62,693 nucleotides of DNA, taken from positions 1-62,693 of the forward strand of contig JAODAQ010000033.1 in the NCBI GenBank assembly GCA_025463515.1, written 5' to 3'. Within the stretch, counting starts at the first letter, position 1, and every line of letters begins with the position of its first letter. The notes under the pieces are model-generated. The model did not search any database. It had not been told where the DNA came from and saw nothing but the letters and a program-made list of their open reading frames with translations. This DNA comes from Rhodoglobus sp. Its GTDB lineage: Bacteria > Actinomycetota > Actinomycetes > Actinomycetales > Microbacteriaceae. Positions 37,213 to 45,814 of the stretch are shown here, piece by piece. The translations under genes and the position numbers were made by a program.

Positions 37213-38217
37213 GTGAGCATCCCTTCCCGCCCTCTCGTGATCGGCCACCGGGGTGCGAGCGGCTACCGGCCGGAGCACACCGGTGCCGCGTACGAGCTCG
37301 CCTTCCGGCTGGGCGCGGACGCCGTCGAGCCGGACATCGTGGCCACCAAGGACGGCGTTCTCGTCCTGCGGCACGAGAACGAGATCTCGGGCACTACCGA
37401 TGTGGCCGAGCATCCGGAGTTCGCCGGCCTCCGCACCTCGAAGGTGGTCGACGGTGCGCGCCTCACCGGCTGGTTCACGGAGGACTTCACCTGGGCGCAG
37501 CTGTCGACCCTGCGCGCGCGGGAGCGGCTGCCCGCGATCCGCACCGGCGGCGCGACGTTCGACGACCGGTGGGGAATCCTGCGGCTCTCCGACCTGGTGC
37601 AGATCATCGACGAGCAGTCGGAGCGTCTGGGGCGCGAGCTCGTCATGGTCGCCGAGATCAAGCACGCGACCTACTTCGAGTCCATCGGCCTGCCGCTCGA
37701 CGAGCTGTTCGCGGCCGAGATCGCGGGCTGGGCGACTCCCGACAACCTCATCGTCGAGTGCTTCGAGCAGACCGTGCTCGGGCAGGTCAGGCAGCGGGGA
37801 ATCCCGGGGCGCTATGTCTACCTCGTGGAGAAGACCGGCTCGCCGGCCGACCTCGTCGCGCGCTTCGGCCGCAAGGCGCTCTCCTACTCGGCGCACCTCA
37901 CCCCGGCGGGCCTCGCGCGGCTGGCCGAGCAGGTCGACGGCGTGAGCGTCGACAAGGCAATGCTGCTTCGCACGGATGCCGCGGCGAACGTGATCGGAAC
38001 TACCGACCTCGTCGACCGCCTCCACGCGGCGGGCCTGCTCGCCTACACGTGGACGTTGCGCGCGGAGAACAAGTTTCTCGGGCGGAACCTGCGGCGGGGC
38101 GCGCCGCAGCGCGACTTCGGCGACTGGCTCACGGAGTTCCGGCTCATCCTGAGCACGGGGGTGGACGGGGTGTTCGCCGACCAGCCCGACCTGGTGCTCG
38201 AGGCGCTGGCGGGTTGA
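37213..38217 (+). CDS. Glycerophosphodiester phosphodiesterase
   Basis: 334 residues of the GDPD family, releasing glycerol-3-phosphate from phospholipid head-group diesters. Signatures: VIGHRGASGYRPEHTGAAYELA with the catalytic HRG and PEHT, GADAVEPDIVATKDGVLVLRHEN with metal-binding E and D, and MVAEIKH. No secretion signal is seen, so cytoplasmic. The last codons and stop (GCG GGT TGA) come from a REP-like element, so the C-terminal Ala-Gly was set by that repeat. Confidence 0.9.
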   Translation: MSIPSRPLVIGHRGASGYRPEHTGAAYELAFRLGADAVEPDIVATKDGVLVLRHENEISGTTDVAEHPEFAGLRTSKVVDGARLTGWFTEDFTWAQLSTLRARERLPAIRTGGATFDDRWGILRLSDLVQIIDEQSERLGRELVMVAEIKHATYFESIGLPLDELFAAEIAGWATPDNLIVECFEQTVLGQVRQRGIPGRYVYLVEKTGSPADLVARFGRKALSYSAHLTPAGLARLAEQVDGVSVDKAMLLRTDAAANVIGTTDLVDRLHAAGLLAYTWTLRAENKFLGRNLRRGAPQRDFGDWLTEFRLILSTGVDGVFADQPDLVLEALAG

Positions 38218-38300
38218 GTAGGGCGCTCTGGCGCGCGTATCGAAACCTCACCTCCGCGAATCGGAGGTTTCGATACGGCCGCGGGCGGCCTACTCAACCC
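38209..38300. repeat. REP-like element pair, copy B (inverted, BIME-like)
   Basis: Left unit 38209-38247 (GCGGGTTGAGTAGGGCGC to GTATCGAAACC) faces an inverted unit 38266-38300 (GGTTTCGATAC to CTACTCAACCC). The centre pairs CCTCC with GGAGG, so the whole can fold into one long hairpin. It provides the stop codon of the preceding gene and may end its transcription. Confidence 0.85.
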
Positions 38301-38318
38301 CCTGACAGTAGCCCCGCT

Positions 38319-38324
38319 TAGAAT
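38319..38324 (+). promoter_or_regulatory. Putative -10 box of pcrA
   Basis: TAGAAT lies 9 nt before the ATG, slightly longer than the 6-nt spacing seen elsewhere, so the leader would be 0-3 nt. Confidence 0.55.
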
Positions 38325-38333
38325 CGACCAGCG

Positions 38334-40697
38334 ATGACCTACGTCCTTGAGCCGTTCGAACACACCGATCCCGCGAGGGGCGGGCGCATCGACGACTCGC
38401 TGCTCGCCGACCTGAACCCGCAACAGCGCCAGGCGGTCGAGTACCGCGGCCAGTCCCTGCTCATCGTCGCGGGCGCGGGCTCCGGCAAGACGAGCGTGCT
38501 CACCCGCCGCATCGCCGGGCTGCTGCAGACGCGCGAGGCCTGGCCGAGCCAGATCCTCGCGATCACGTTCACGAACAAGGCCGCCGCCGAGATGCGCGAC
38601 CGGGTCCGCGCGCTCGTGGGCGACGACGCGACCGACGGCATGTGGATCTCCACCTTCCACTCCGCGTGCACGCGCATCCTGCGCCGGCAGGCCGAGCACT
38701 TCGGCATGAAGCAGAGCTTCACGATCTACGACACGGCCGACCAGCGCGCGCTGCTCAAGCGCATCATCAAAGACCTGGATGCCGACACCGTCGGATTCAC
38801 GCCCGGCGGGGTGTCGAGCCGCATCTCGAAGCTCAAGAACGAGCTGACCGATATCGACGCCTTCGCGCGCTCCGTGAACATGGACGACCCGAAGGAGGCC
38901 GGGTTCGTCGAGATCTTCAAGCGCTACACCGCGGCCCTGCGCCGGGCGAACGCCCTCGACTTCGACGACATCATCGCCGAGACGGTGTACCTGTTCCGGG
39001 CCTTCCCCGAGGTCGCGGCGCTCTACCAGCGCCGCTTCCGGCACGTGCTCGTCGACGAGTACCAGGACACGAACCACGCGCAGTACTCGCTTATCCGCGA
39101 GCTCGTGCGGCCCGTGCTCCGGGAGAACGTGCCCCAGGACACCCGCATGAAGCTCGACCCCACCGGGGGCATCCCGGCCGCCTCGCTCACGGTCGTGGGC
39201 GACAGCGACCAGTCGATCTACGCGTTCCGCGGTGCTGACATCCGCAACATCACCGAGTTCGAGCGCGACTTCCCGAACTCGAAGGTGATCCTGCTCGAGC
39301 AGAACTACCGGTCGACCCAGAACATCCTCGACGCCGCGAACGCGGTCATCTCGAACAACTTCGACCGCAAGGCGAAGAACCTGTTCACGACGGTCGGCGC
39401 CGGCAACAAGATCATCGGCTACACGGGGTACTCAGGCCACGACGAGGCGCAGTTCGTCGCCGACGAGATCGACGTGCTGCGCAAAGCCGGGTCGAGCCTC
39501 AACGACATCGCGGTCTTCGTGCGCACCAACTCGCAGACGCGGCCGCTCGAGGAGATCTTCATCCGGTCGGCCATCCCGTACCGCATCCCCGGCGGCACCA
39601 AGTTCTACGAGCGCGCCGAGATCAAAGACGCGATGGCGTACTTGATCCAGGTCGCCAACCCGGATGACGACATGGCCCTGCGCCGCGTGATGAACGTGCC
39701 GAAGCGGGGCATCGGCCCCGCGACCGAGGCCGCGCTGCAGGCGCATGCGGACCGGATGGGGATGCCCCTGCGCGAGGCCCTCGTCGACGCGGGCCAGCTC
39801 GGCCTCGGCCCCAAGGTGACCGCAGCGATCGTCGATCTGGGCGAGCTGCTGAACTCACTCACGTCGCTCGCCGCCACCGCGGCGCCGCACGACATCCTGA
39901 CCGAGATCCTCACCAAGACCGGCTACTTCGCCGCGCTCAAGAACAGCGGGGATGCGCAAGACGAGGCCCGCGCCGAGAACCTCGAGGAGCTCGTCTCTCA
40001 GACGAAGGAGTTCCGCACCGTGAGCCCCGAGGGCACGCTCATCGACTTCCTCACCAACGTTGCCCTGTTCGCCGCGACCGACGAGATCGACGACGGCGAC
40101 GGCACCGTCTCTATCATGACCCTGCACACCGCCAAGGGACTCGAGTACGACTCCGTGTTCCTCACGGGCGTGGAGGAAGACCTCCTGCCGCACCGGATGT
40201 CCACCAACGAGCCCGGCGGCCTCGCCGAGGAGCGGCGGCTGTTCTACGTGGGCATCACGCGCGCCCGCAAGCGCCTGTACCTCTCGCTCGCCGCCTCCCG
40301 CGCGAGCTTCGGCGAGGTGAACGTGTCGATGCCGAGCCGCTACCTCAACGAGATCCCCGCCGACCTCATCGAGTGGCGCCAGTCGGGCGGCAGCGGCGGG
40401 TTCCGCAGCCAGGGCCAGCTGCGCCAGCGCGCGGCGCCGATGCGGGAGAGCTACGGCTCCCTGCCACCAGCACCGCCGCGGGTCAAGACCGAGTGGACGA
40501 GCGCGGTCACCGGCCTCGTGCGGGACAACGGCGACCTCGCGCTCGAGGTCGGCGACCGCATCCGGCACACCGACTTCGGCGAGGGCAGCGTCACCGCGGT
40601 CACCGGCGAGGGGACCAAGCGCGTGGCCGAAGTGCAGTTCGACGTTGCCGGGCGCAAGCGCCTGCTGATCAAGATCGCGCCCATTGAGAAGCTCTGA
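38334..40697 (+). CDS. pcrA: ATP-dependent DNA helicase PcrA/UvrD
   Basis: 787-residue superfamily 1A helicase for repair and removal of RecA or stalled complexes. Motifs in order: Q-motif LNPQQRQAVEYRG, Walker A VAGAGSGKTSVLTRRI, Ia ITFTNKAAAEMRDRV, II HVLVDEYQDTNHAQ, III VVGDSDQSIYAFRGADI, IV LEQNYRSTQNIL, V MTLHTAKGLEYD and VI LFYVGITRARKRLYL. The C-terminal Tudor-like tail (VGDRIRHTDFGEGSV) is the RNA-polymerase-interacting part. Position before sucCD matches uvrD1 in mycobacteria. The repeat upstream isolates it from the previous gene. Confidence 0.95.
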   Translation: MTYVLEPFEHTDPARGGRIDDSLLADLNPQQRQAVEYRGQSLLIVAGAGSGKTSVLTRRIAGLLQTREAWPSQILAITFTNKAAAEMRDRVRALVGDDATDGMWISTFHSACTRILRRQAEHFGMKQSFTIYDTADQRALLKRIIKDLDADTVGFTPGGVSSRISKLKNELTDIDAFARSVNMDDPKEAGFVEIFKRYTAALRRANALDFDDIIAETVYLFRAFPEVAALYQRRFRHVLVDEYQDTNHAQYSLIRELVRPVLRENVPQDTRMKLDPTGGIPAASLTVVGDSDQSIYAFRGADIRNITEFERDFPNSKVILLEQNYRSTQNILDAANAVISNNFDRKAKNLFTTVGAGNKIIGYTGYSGHDEAQFVADEIDVLRKAGSSLNDIAVFVRTNSQTRPLEEIFIRSAIPYRIPGGTKFYERAEIKDAMAYLIQVANPDDDMALRRVMNVPKRGIGPATEAALQAHADRMGMPLREALVDAGQLGLGPKVTAAIVDLGELLNSLTSLAATAAPHDILTEILTKTGYFAALKNSGDAQDEARAENLEELVSQTKEFRTVSPEGTLIDFLTNVALFAATDEIDDGDGTVSIMTLHTAKGLEYDSVFLTGVEEDLLPHRMSTNEPGGLAEERRLFYVGITRARKRLYLSLAASRASFGEVNVSMPSRYLNEIPADLIEWRQSGGSGGFRSQGQLRQRAAPMRESYGSLPPAPPRVKTEWTSAVTGLVRDNGDLALEVGDRIRHTDFGEGSVTAVTGEGTKRVAEVQFDVAGRKRLLIKIAPIEKL

Positions 40698-42117
40698 TCC
40701 GCGCGAGCGCGTCATCGTCCCTCGGGTATCGAACCCCACCGAGCTGCTCGCCGATACCCTGCGGCTGATCCGGGAAGACCTCAACCTCCCCGAGTCGTTC
40801 CCGCCCGCTGTCGAGGCCGAGGCTCGCGAGGTCGTGGACGCCGTCGAGCTGCCGCCCGTGGACGAGACCGCCGTGCCCTTCGTCACCATCGACCCCGAGG
40901 GCGCGACCGATCTCGACCAGGCGCTGCACCTCGAGCGGGCCGGCGACGGCTACCGGGTGCGGTACGCGATCGCGGATGTCCCGGCCTTCGTGCGCGAGGG
41001 TGGCGAGATCGACGCCGAGGCGCGCGAGCGCGGGCAGACGCTGTACGCCCCGGACGGCAGGATCCCGCTGCACCCGACCGTGATCAGCGAGCACGCGGCG
41101 TCCCTCCTCGAGGGCCAGCTCCGCGGCGCGTTCGTCTGGACCTTCGAGCTGGATGCCGCGGCCAACGTCACCTCCACGGGCCTGGCCCGGGCGCAGGTGC
41201 GCTCACGTCACCAGTACTCGTACACGGAGGTGCAGGCGCAGCTCGACGATGGCACCGCCTCCGAGAGCCTGCAGCTGCTGCGCGAGGTGGGGATCAAGCG
41301 CACCGCCCTCGAGCGCGAGCGCGGCGGGGCATCGCTGAACCGGCCCGATGAGGAGGTCGAGTTCCGCGGCGGCCGGTACGAGCTCGTGCGCCGCAGCCCG
41401 CTGCCGGTGGAGGAGTGGAACGCACAGCTCTCCCTCATGACCGGGATGGCGGCTGCGGGCATCATGCTCGACGGCGGTGTGGGCATCCTGCGCACCATGC
41501 CCGCTCCCTTCGACGACACGCTCGAGCACTTCCGGATGCAGGTCGCCGCCCTGGGCGAGCCCTGGCCCGCCGGCCAGCCGTACGGCGAGTACCTGCGCGG
41601 TCTCGACCGCGACAGCGCCTCGGGGCTGGCCGCGATCCACGCAGCCGCGTCGCTGTTCCGTGGCGCGGGCTACACCGCGTTCGACGGCGCACTGCCCGAG
41701 AACACCACCCAGGCCGCGGTCGCGGCACCGTATGCGCACGCGACCGCTCCACTGCGCCGGCTCGTCGACCGGTTCGTGCTCGTCACCTGCGAGGCGCTCG
41801 TCGCGGGACGGCCCGTGCCCGACTGGGTGCGCGAGGCGCTGCCGACTCTGCCGAAGATCATGGGGCGCTCCGACGGGGTCGCCTCCCGGCTCGAGCACGC
41901 CTCGGTCGATGCGATCGAGGCGGCGCTGCTGGCCGATCGCGTGGGCTCGGTCTTCGACGCCGTCGTGATCTCCGCGAAGGAGGGCGGCGGCGTCATCCAG
42001 CTCACCGACCCCGTCGTCACCGCGAACATCGAGGGCGCCGTGACTGCGGGGGAGACCATCAAGGCCACCCTCGTCACCGCGGACATCGGCAGCGGCACTA
42101 CCCTCTTCCGCGCCTGA
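40684..42117 (+). CDS. RNase II/RNB-domain ribonuclease
   Basis: 477 residues, a short form of the RNase II family that degrades RNA 3' to 5'. The catalytic aspartates are seen in FVTIDPEGATDLDQALHLE; further RNB motifs are YAIADVPAFV, RERGQTLYAPDGRIPLHP and AYAHATAPLRRLVDRF. Cold-shock RNA-binding domains of full RNase R are absent; a short OB-like C-terminus remains. The start is unsure: TTG 40684 overlaps the pcrA end by 14 bp and no ATG/GTG lies near. The end overlaps the opposing MpaB-like gene by 20 bp. Confidence 0.82.
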   Translation: MRSSDPRERVIVPRVSNPTELLADTLRLIREDLNLPESFPPAVEAEAREVVDAVELPPVDETAVPFVTIDPEGATDLDQALHLERAGDGYRVRYAIADVPAFVREGGEIDAEARERGQTLYAPDGRIPLHPTVISEHAASLLEGQLRGAFVWTFELDAAANVTSTGLARAQVRSRHQYSYTEVQAQLDDGTASESLQLLREVGIKRTALERERGGASLNRPDEEVEFRGGRYELVRRSPLPVEEWNAQLSLMTGMAAAGIMLDGGVGILRTMPAPFDDTLEHFRMQVAALGEPWPAGQPYGEYLRGLDRDSASGLAAIHAAASLFRGAGYTAFDGALPENTTQAAVAAPYAHATAPLRRLVDRFVLVTCEALVAGRPVPDWVREALPTLPKIMGRSDGVASRLEHASVDAIEAALLADRVGSVFDAVVISAKEGGGVIQLTDPVVTANIEGAVTAGETIKATLVTADIGSGTTLFRA

Positions 42118-42835
42118 ACTGCTTCAGGTACCGCCGCATCGGCGCGTGCCGGACGACCCTCGGCAGGCGCGGGTAGACGGCCCGGGCCACGCGCACGAGC
42201 CGCGCGTACTTCCGCCCGTCGAGCGGCAGCCCGTACGCCTCGCGCAGTTTCTCGTCGAGCAGCCCCGCGGTCACGAGCCGCACGGTGGGCATGAGCGCGC
42301 GCATCCAGAGCGGTCCGGCGGCCGGATGCAGCAGCGCACGCGCCACGTCGCGCGCTGGCTGTTCGACCCGCAGCGGCACCCCCGCCCAGTACTCCGCGAA
42401 CGCCTCGGGCGTCGCCGGCCACTCGGAGCGCGGAACCCCGAGCGTCGTCGCCACGATGGCGGCCTCGTCGAGCATCTGCTGCTGGTCCACCGGGCCGAAG
42501 ACGAGCTCGTGCATCCGGACCGCCGTGTCGTAGATCGTGGCCGCGACCCAGACCTGCAGGTCGACGTCCCGTGCGTCGTAGCCGTCGCCGACGACGGGCC
42601 GGTGGGCTTCGCCGACGCGGCGGGCGATGCGCGCGACCTCCTCGGGAGTGCCGAACTGGATCACGTAGAGGTAGGTCAGCGTGCCGTGCAGGCGGTCGAG
42701 GGGGCGCTGCGCGAAGTCGGAGTGCTCGGCGACTCCTCGGCCGACGGCGGGATGGGCGAGCTGCAGCAGGATGGCCCGCGCACCGCCGGCGAGCAGGACG
42801 GCCTCGGCCGCCGCACCCGCTGTCCTGTCTCGCAC
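42098..42835 (-). CDS. Oxygenase MpaB-like (DUF2236) protein
   Basis: 245 residues (from GTG 42835) of the DUF2236/MpaB family, heme-b proteins related to latex-clearing oxygenase and a fungal oxidative cleavage enzyme. Motifs: ILLQLAHPAVGRGVAEHSDF with a probable heme-ligand His, RRVGEAHRPVVGDG and DLQVWVAATIYD. The GTG at 42835 has GAGAAT 6 nt upstream; an upstream GTG at 42871 would add 12 residues. Substrate unknown. Convergent overlap with the RNB gene. Confidence 0.75.
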   Translation of the reverse strand: MRDRTAGAAAEAVLLAGGARAILLQLAHPAVGRGVAEHSDFAQRPLDRLHGTLTYLYVIQFGTPEEVARIARRVGEAHRPVVGDGYDARDVDLQVWVAATIYDTAVRMHELVFGPVDQQQMLDEAAIVATTLGVPRSEWPATPEAFAEYWAGVPLRVEQPARDVARALLHPAAGPLWMRALMPTVRLVTAGLLDEKLREAYGLPLDGRKYARLVRVARAVYPRLPRVVRHAPMRRYLKQFRRGRG

Positions 42836-43135
42836 GCCCCCATTCTCGCCCGCGTCGCCGTCGGGTTTCACCGGAGGTGGCGCCGAGAGGGGAAAAGTTG
42901 CGGTTGTCCCGGATGCCCGCGCAACAAGTCTCCGCTCGAGCCCGATGCCGGGCGGCCCAGGGGAGGGCGGGCGAAAGAACGCCGGAAGTTAACCACCCGC
43001 AGACACCTCCCCGGGCGAACCCGCAAGTTTGGGCGAGTAGAGTGCTTTGTGGCCAAAGTGTCTTGACGTCGAGTTAGTTCGGCGGGCGACCGGGGCCCAA
43101 TCAATGGAATACCGACGCGCGATTGCGAGAGTTAC
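42836..43135. other. 300-bp gap upstream of sucC
   Basis: No gene seen. It holds the MpaB-like promoter at its left end, GC-rich filler, a possible sucC -10 (TAGAGT, 43038-43043) and the palindrome at 43059-43076. The long leader of about 85 nt between the -10 and sucC contains no ribosome-site-like open reading frame that I can support. Confidence 0.6.
43055..43080 (+). promoter_or_regulatory. Shared 26-bp block upstream of sucC (putative operator)
   Basis: The 26 bp differ from 60913-60938 upstream of icd at only 3 positions. The core 43059-43076 (TGTCTTGACGTCGAGTTA) is an imperfect palindrome. Confidence 0.75.
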
Positions 43136-44299
43136 GTGGATCTTTTCGAGTACCAGGCTCGGGACCTTTTCGAATCCTACGGAGTGCCTGTACTTGCCGG
43201 CATCGTGGCGGACACCCCCGCTGAGGCGAAGGCCGCGGCGGAGAAGATCGGCGGCACCGTCGTCGTGAAGGCGCAGGTCAAGGCCGGCGGCCGGGGCAAG
43301 GCCGGCGGCGTCAAGGTCGTGCACAACGGGGATGACGCGGCCACTGCCGCGGAGGCGATCCTCCAGCTGACGATCAAGGGCCTCCCGGTGAACCGGGTCA
43401 TGGTCGCCCAGGGCGCGCGCATCGCGCAGGAGTTCTACTTCTCCGTGCTGCTCGACCGGGCCAACCGCTCGTACCTCTCGCTCTGCAGCGTCGAGGGCGG
43501 CATGGAGATCGAGGAGCTCGCGGTCGAGCGCCCCGAGGCCCTCGCCAAGATCGAGGTCGACCCGATCGCGGGCATCGACCTCGCCGCGGCGAAGGCGATC
43601 GCGACGGCCGGCGGCTTCCCCGCCGAGCTCGTCGACAAGGTCGCCCCGGTGATCGTGAAGCTCTACGAGGTCTACAAGGGCGAGGACGCGACGCTCGTCG
43701 AGGTCAACCCGCTCGTGCTGACGGAGGACGGCCAGATCCTGGCACTCGACGGCAAGGTCACTCTGGATGAGAACGCGGCCTTCCGCCACCCGAACCACGA
43801 GGCGCTCGAAGACAAAGCGGCTGCCGACCCCCTCGAGGCCAAGGCCAAGGCCAACGACCTCAACTACGTGAAGCTCGACGGCGAGGTCGGCATCATCGGC
43901 AACGGCGCCGGGCTCGTGATGTCAACGCTCGACGTGGTCAGCTACGCCGGTGAGCGCCACGGCGGCGTGAAGCCCGCCAACTTCCTCGACATCGGCGGCG
44001 GCGCCTCGGCGACGGTCATGGCCAACGGCCTCGACGTCATCCTCGGCGACCCGCAGGTGAAGAGCGTGTTCGTCAACGTGTTCGGCGGCATCACGGCGTG
44101 CGACGCCGTAGCCAACGGCATCGTGCAGGCGCTCGAGATCCTCGGCGACTCCGCGACGAAGCCCCTCGTCGTGCGCCTCGACGGCAACAAGGTCGAGGAG
44201 GGCCGCGCCATCCTCCGCGCCGCCAACAACCCGCTGGTCACCCTGGCGGACACCATGGACGAAGGCGCCGACAAGGCCGCCGAGCTCGCGAACGCGTAA
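43136..44299 (+). CDS. sucC: Succinate-CoA ligase (ADP-forming) beta subunit
   Basis: 387 residues. ATP-grasp subunit of the TCA enzyme making succinate and ATP from succinyl-CoA. Signatures: [51 protein letters not shown] and the CoA-ligase part [32 protein letters not shown] split over residues 285-325. GTG start; no strong ribosome site. sucD follows after 10 bp. Same order as in mycobacteria, downstream of pcrA. Confidence 0.96.
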   Translation: MDLFEYQARDLFESYGVPVLAGIVADTPAEAKAAAEKIGGTVVVKAQVKAGGRGKAGGVKVVHNGDDAATAAEAILQLTIKGLPVNRVMVAQGARIAQEFYFSVLLDRANRSYLSLCSVEGGMEIEELAVERPEALAKIEVDPIAGIDLAAAKAIATAGGFPAELVDKVAPVIVKLYEVYKGEDATLVEVNPLVLTEDGQILALDGKVTLDENAAFRHPNHEALEDKAAADPLEAKAKANDLNYVKLDGEVGIIGNGAGLVMSTLDVVSYAGERHGGVKPANFLDIGGGASATVMANGLDVILGDPQVKSVFVNVFGGITACDAVANGIVQALEILGDSATKPLVVRLDGNKVEEGRAILRAANNPLVTLADTMDEGADKAAELANA

Positions 44300-44309
44300 G
44301 GGAATAGAA

Positions 44310-45200
44310 ATGTCGATCTTCCTCAACAAGGACTCCAAGGTCATCGTCCAGGGCATCACCGGCGGCGAGGGCACCAAGCACACGGCGCTCATGCTCAAGG
44401 CCGGCACCCAGGTCGTCGGCGGCGTGAACGCGCGCAAGGCCGGCACGACGGTCGAGCACGAGGGCGGCATCAGCCTTCCCGTGTTCGGCACGGTCAAAGA
44501 GGCGATGGATGCCACGGCAGCCGATGTCTCGATCGTGTTCGTCCCCCCGGCCTTCGCCAAGGACGCCGTGGTCGAGGCCATCGAGGCGGAGATCCCCCTC
44601 GTCGTGGTCATCACGGAGGGCATCCCCGTGCAGGACTCCGCGGAGTTCTGGGCGCTCGCCAAGGCCAAGGGCGGCAAGACCCAGATCATCGGCCCGAACT
44701 GCCCCGGCATCATCACGCCCGGTGAGTCGCTCGTGGGCATCACCCCCGCGACCATCACGGGCAAGGGCCCGATCGGCCTCGTCTCCAAGTCGGGCACCCT
44801 GACCTACCAGATGATGTACGAGCTGCGCGACCTGGGCTTCTCGACCGCGATCGGCATCGGCGGCGACCCCATCATCGGCACCACGCACATCGACGCGCTG
44901 CGCGCCTTCCAGGACGACCCGGAGACCACCGCGATCGTCATGATCGGCGAGATCGGCGGCGACGCCGAGGAGCGTGCCGCCGACTTCATCCGCGAGTACG
45001 TCACGAAGCCGGTTGTCGGGTACGTCGCGGGCTTCACGGCCCCCGAGGGCAAGACCATGGGCCACGCGGGCGCGATCGTCTCCGCCGGCGCGGGCACGGC
45101 ACAGGGCAAGAAGGAGGCCCTCGAGGCCGCCGGGGTCAAGGTCGGCAAGACGCCGAGCGAGACCGCTGCCCTGATGCGTGAGGTGCTGGCCGCTCTCTAG
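44310..45200 (+). CDS. sucD: Succinate-CoA ligase alpha subunit
   Basis: 296 residues, partner of SucC. CoA-binding Rossmann start ([20 protein letters not shown]), [13 protein letters not shown], and the phospho-histidine loop [29 protein letters not shown] precedes the ATG. It converges on the VOC gene with a 7-bp gap and no visible terminator. Confidence 0.96.
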   Translation: MSIFLNKDSKVIVQGITGGEGTKHTALMLKAGTQVVGGVNARKAGTTVEHEGGISLPVFGTVKEAMDATAADVSIVFVPPAFAKDAVVEAIEAEIPLVVVITEGIPVQDSAEFWALAKAKGGKTQIIGPNCPGIITPGESLVGITPATITGKGPIGLVSKSGTLTYQMMYELRDLGFSTAIGIGGDPIIGTTHIDALRAFQDDPETTAIVMIGEIGGDAEERAADFIREYVTKPVVGYVAGFTAPEGKTMGHAGAIVSAGAGTAQGKKEALEAAGVKVGKTPSETAALMREVLAAL

Positions 45201-45207
45201 CGCTCGG

Positions 45208-45576
45208 CTACGTCATCTGGCTCACACAGATGAAGTTGCCCTCACTGTCGCGGAACCACGCAGACCTGAGTCCGTCCATCTCCGCGATGCCGTTCACGGT
45301 CTTCATCCCGGGAAAGTCGTACTCCTCGAAGACGACGCCGTTGCCGCGCATCACCGACATCTCACCGTCGAGGTCATCGGTGACCCACCCCATCTGGGTG
45401 TTCTGGGCGGTTCCGGCGTTCGCGGTCTCGTAGATCTCGAAGACTCCACCGGGCGCGTGGAAGACCATGATGCCCTCGTGGTTCTCGTCAGGCACCATCT
45501 TGAGCTTGTCGCGGTAGAACGCGCGAGCGCGCTCCAGGTCGGCGGCGGGCAGAACTGTGTGGACTTCCTTCATCAT
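45208..45576 (-). CDS. VOC (glyoxalase-type) family protein
   Basis: 122 residues with the two-module vicinal oxygen chelate fold: VHTVLPAADLERARAFYRDKL and a second half ending SAWFRDSEGNFICVSQ with the metal-ligand Glu. This branch includes glyoxalase-like and bleomycin-resistance-like proteins; substrate unknown. AAGGAG lies 8 nt before the first ATG. Stand-alone gene opposite sucCD. Confidence 0.82.
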   Translation of the reverse strand: MMKEVHTVLPAADLERARAFYRDKLKMVPDENHEGIMVFHAPGGVFEIYETANAGTAQNTQMGWVTDDLDGEMSVMRGNGVVFEEYDFPGMKTVNGIAEMDGLRSAWFRDSEGNFICVSQMT

Positions 45577-45814
45577 GAGTCGACTCCTTTGACGTGAGAA
45601 GGTTCGCTGCTGTTCGACGCAACGTCGGCGACCAGTCGCCGGAGCGCCAGTGCGGGAGGGGAGAGGGGAGCCGCGATTCGGGCGGGACGGTCTCGGTCTC
45701 CACGGTCACCGGGCCCTGCCCGGTGCGAGGTGAACTGGTTCCCGACTATACGCCGGGTGTTCTGGGCCCCACCATCCCTCTAGTGTGGAGACTGCCCATC
45801 ACGAGGAGTCCCCG

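Noticed and set aside
40684-40697. Possible frameshift joining pcrA and the RNB gene
   Set aside because: Both proteins are complete by family comparison; the overlap is an ordinary tandem junction with an uncertain TTG start.
45577-45709. Short minus-strand frame upstream of the VOC gene
   Set aside because: No family likeness and no promoter; the VOC gene has its own AAGGAG and ATG. An ACCGGGC/GCCCGGT hairpin (45708-45724) in this gap has no clear role.
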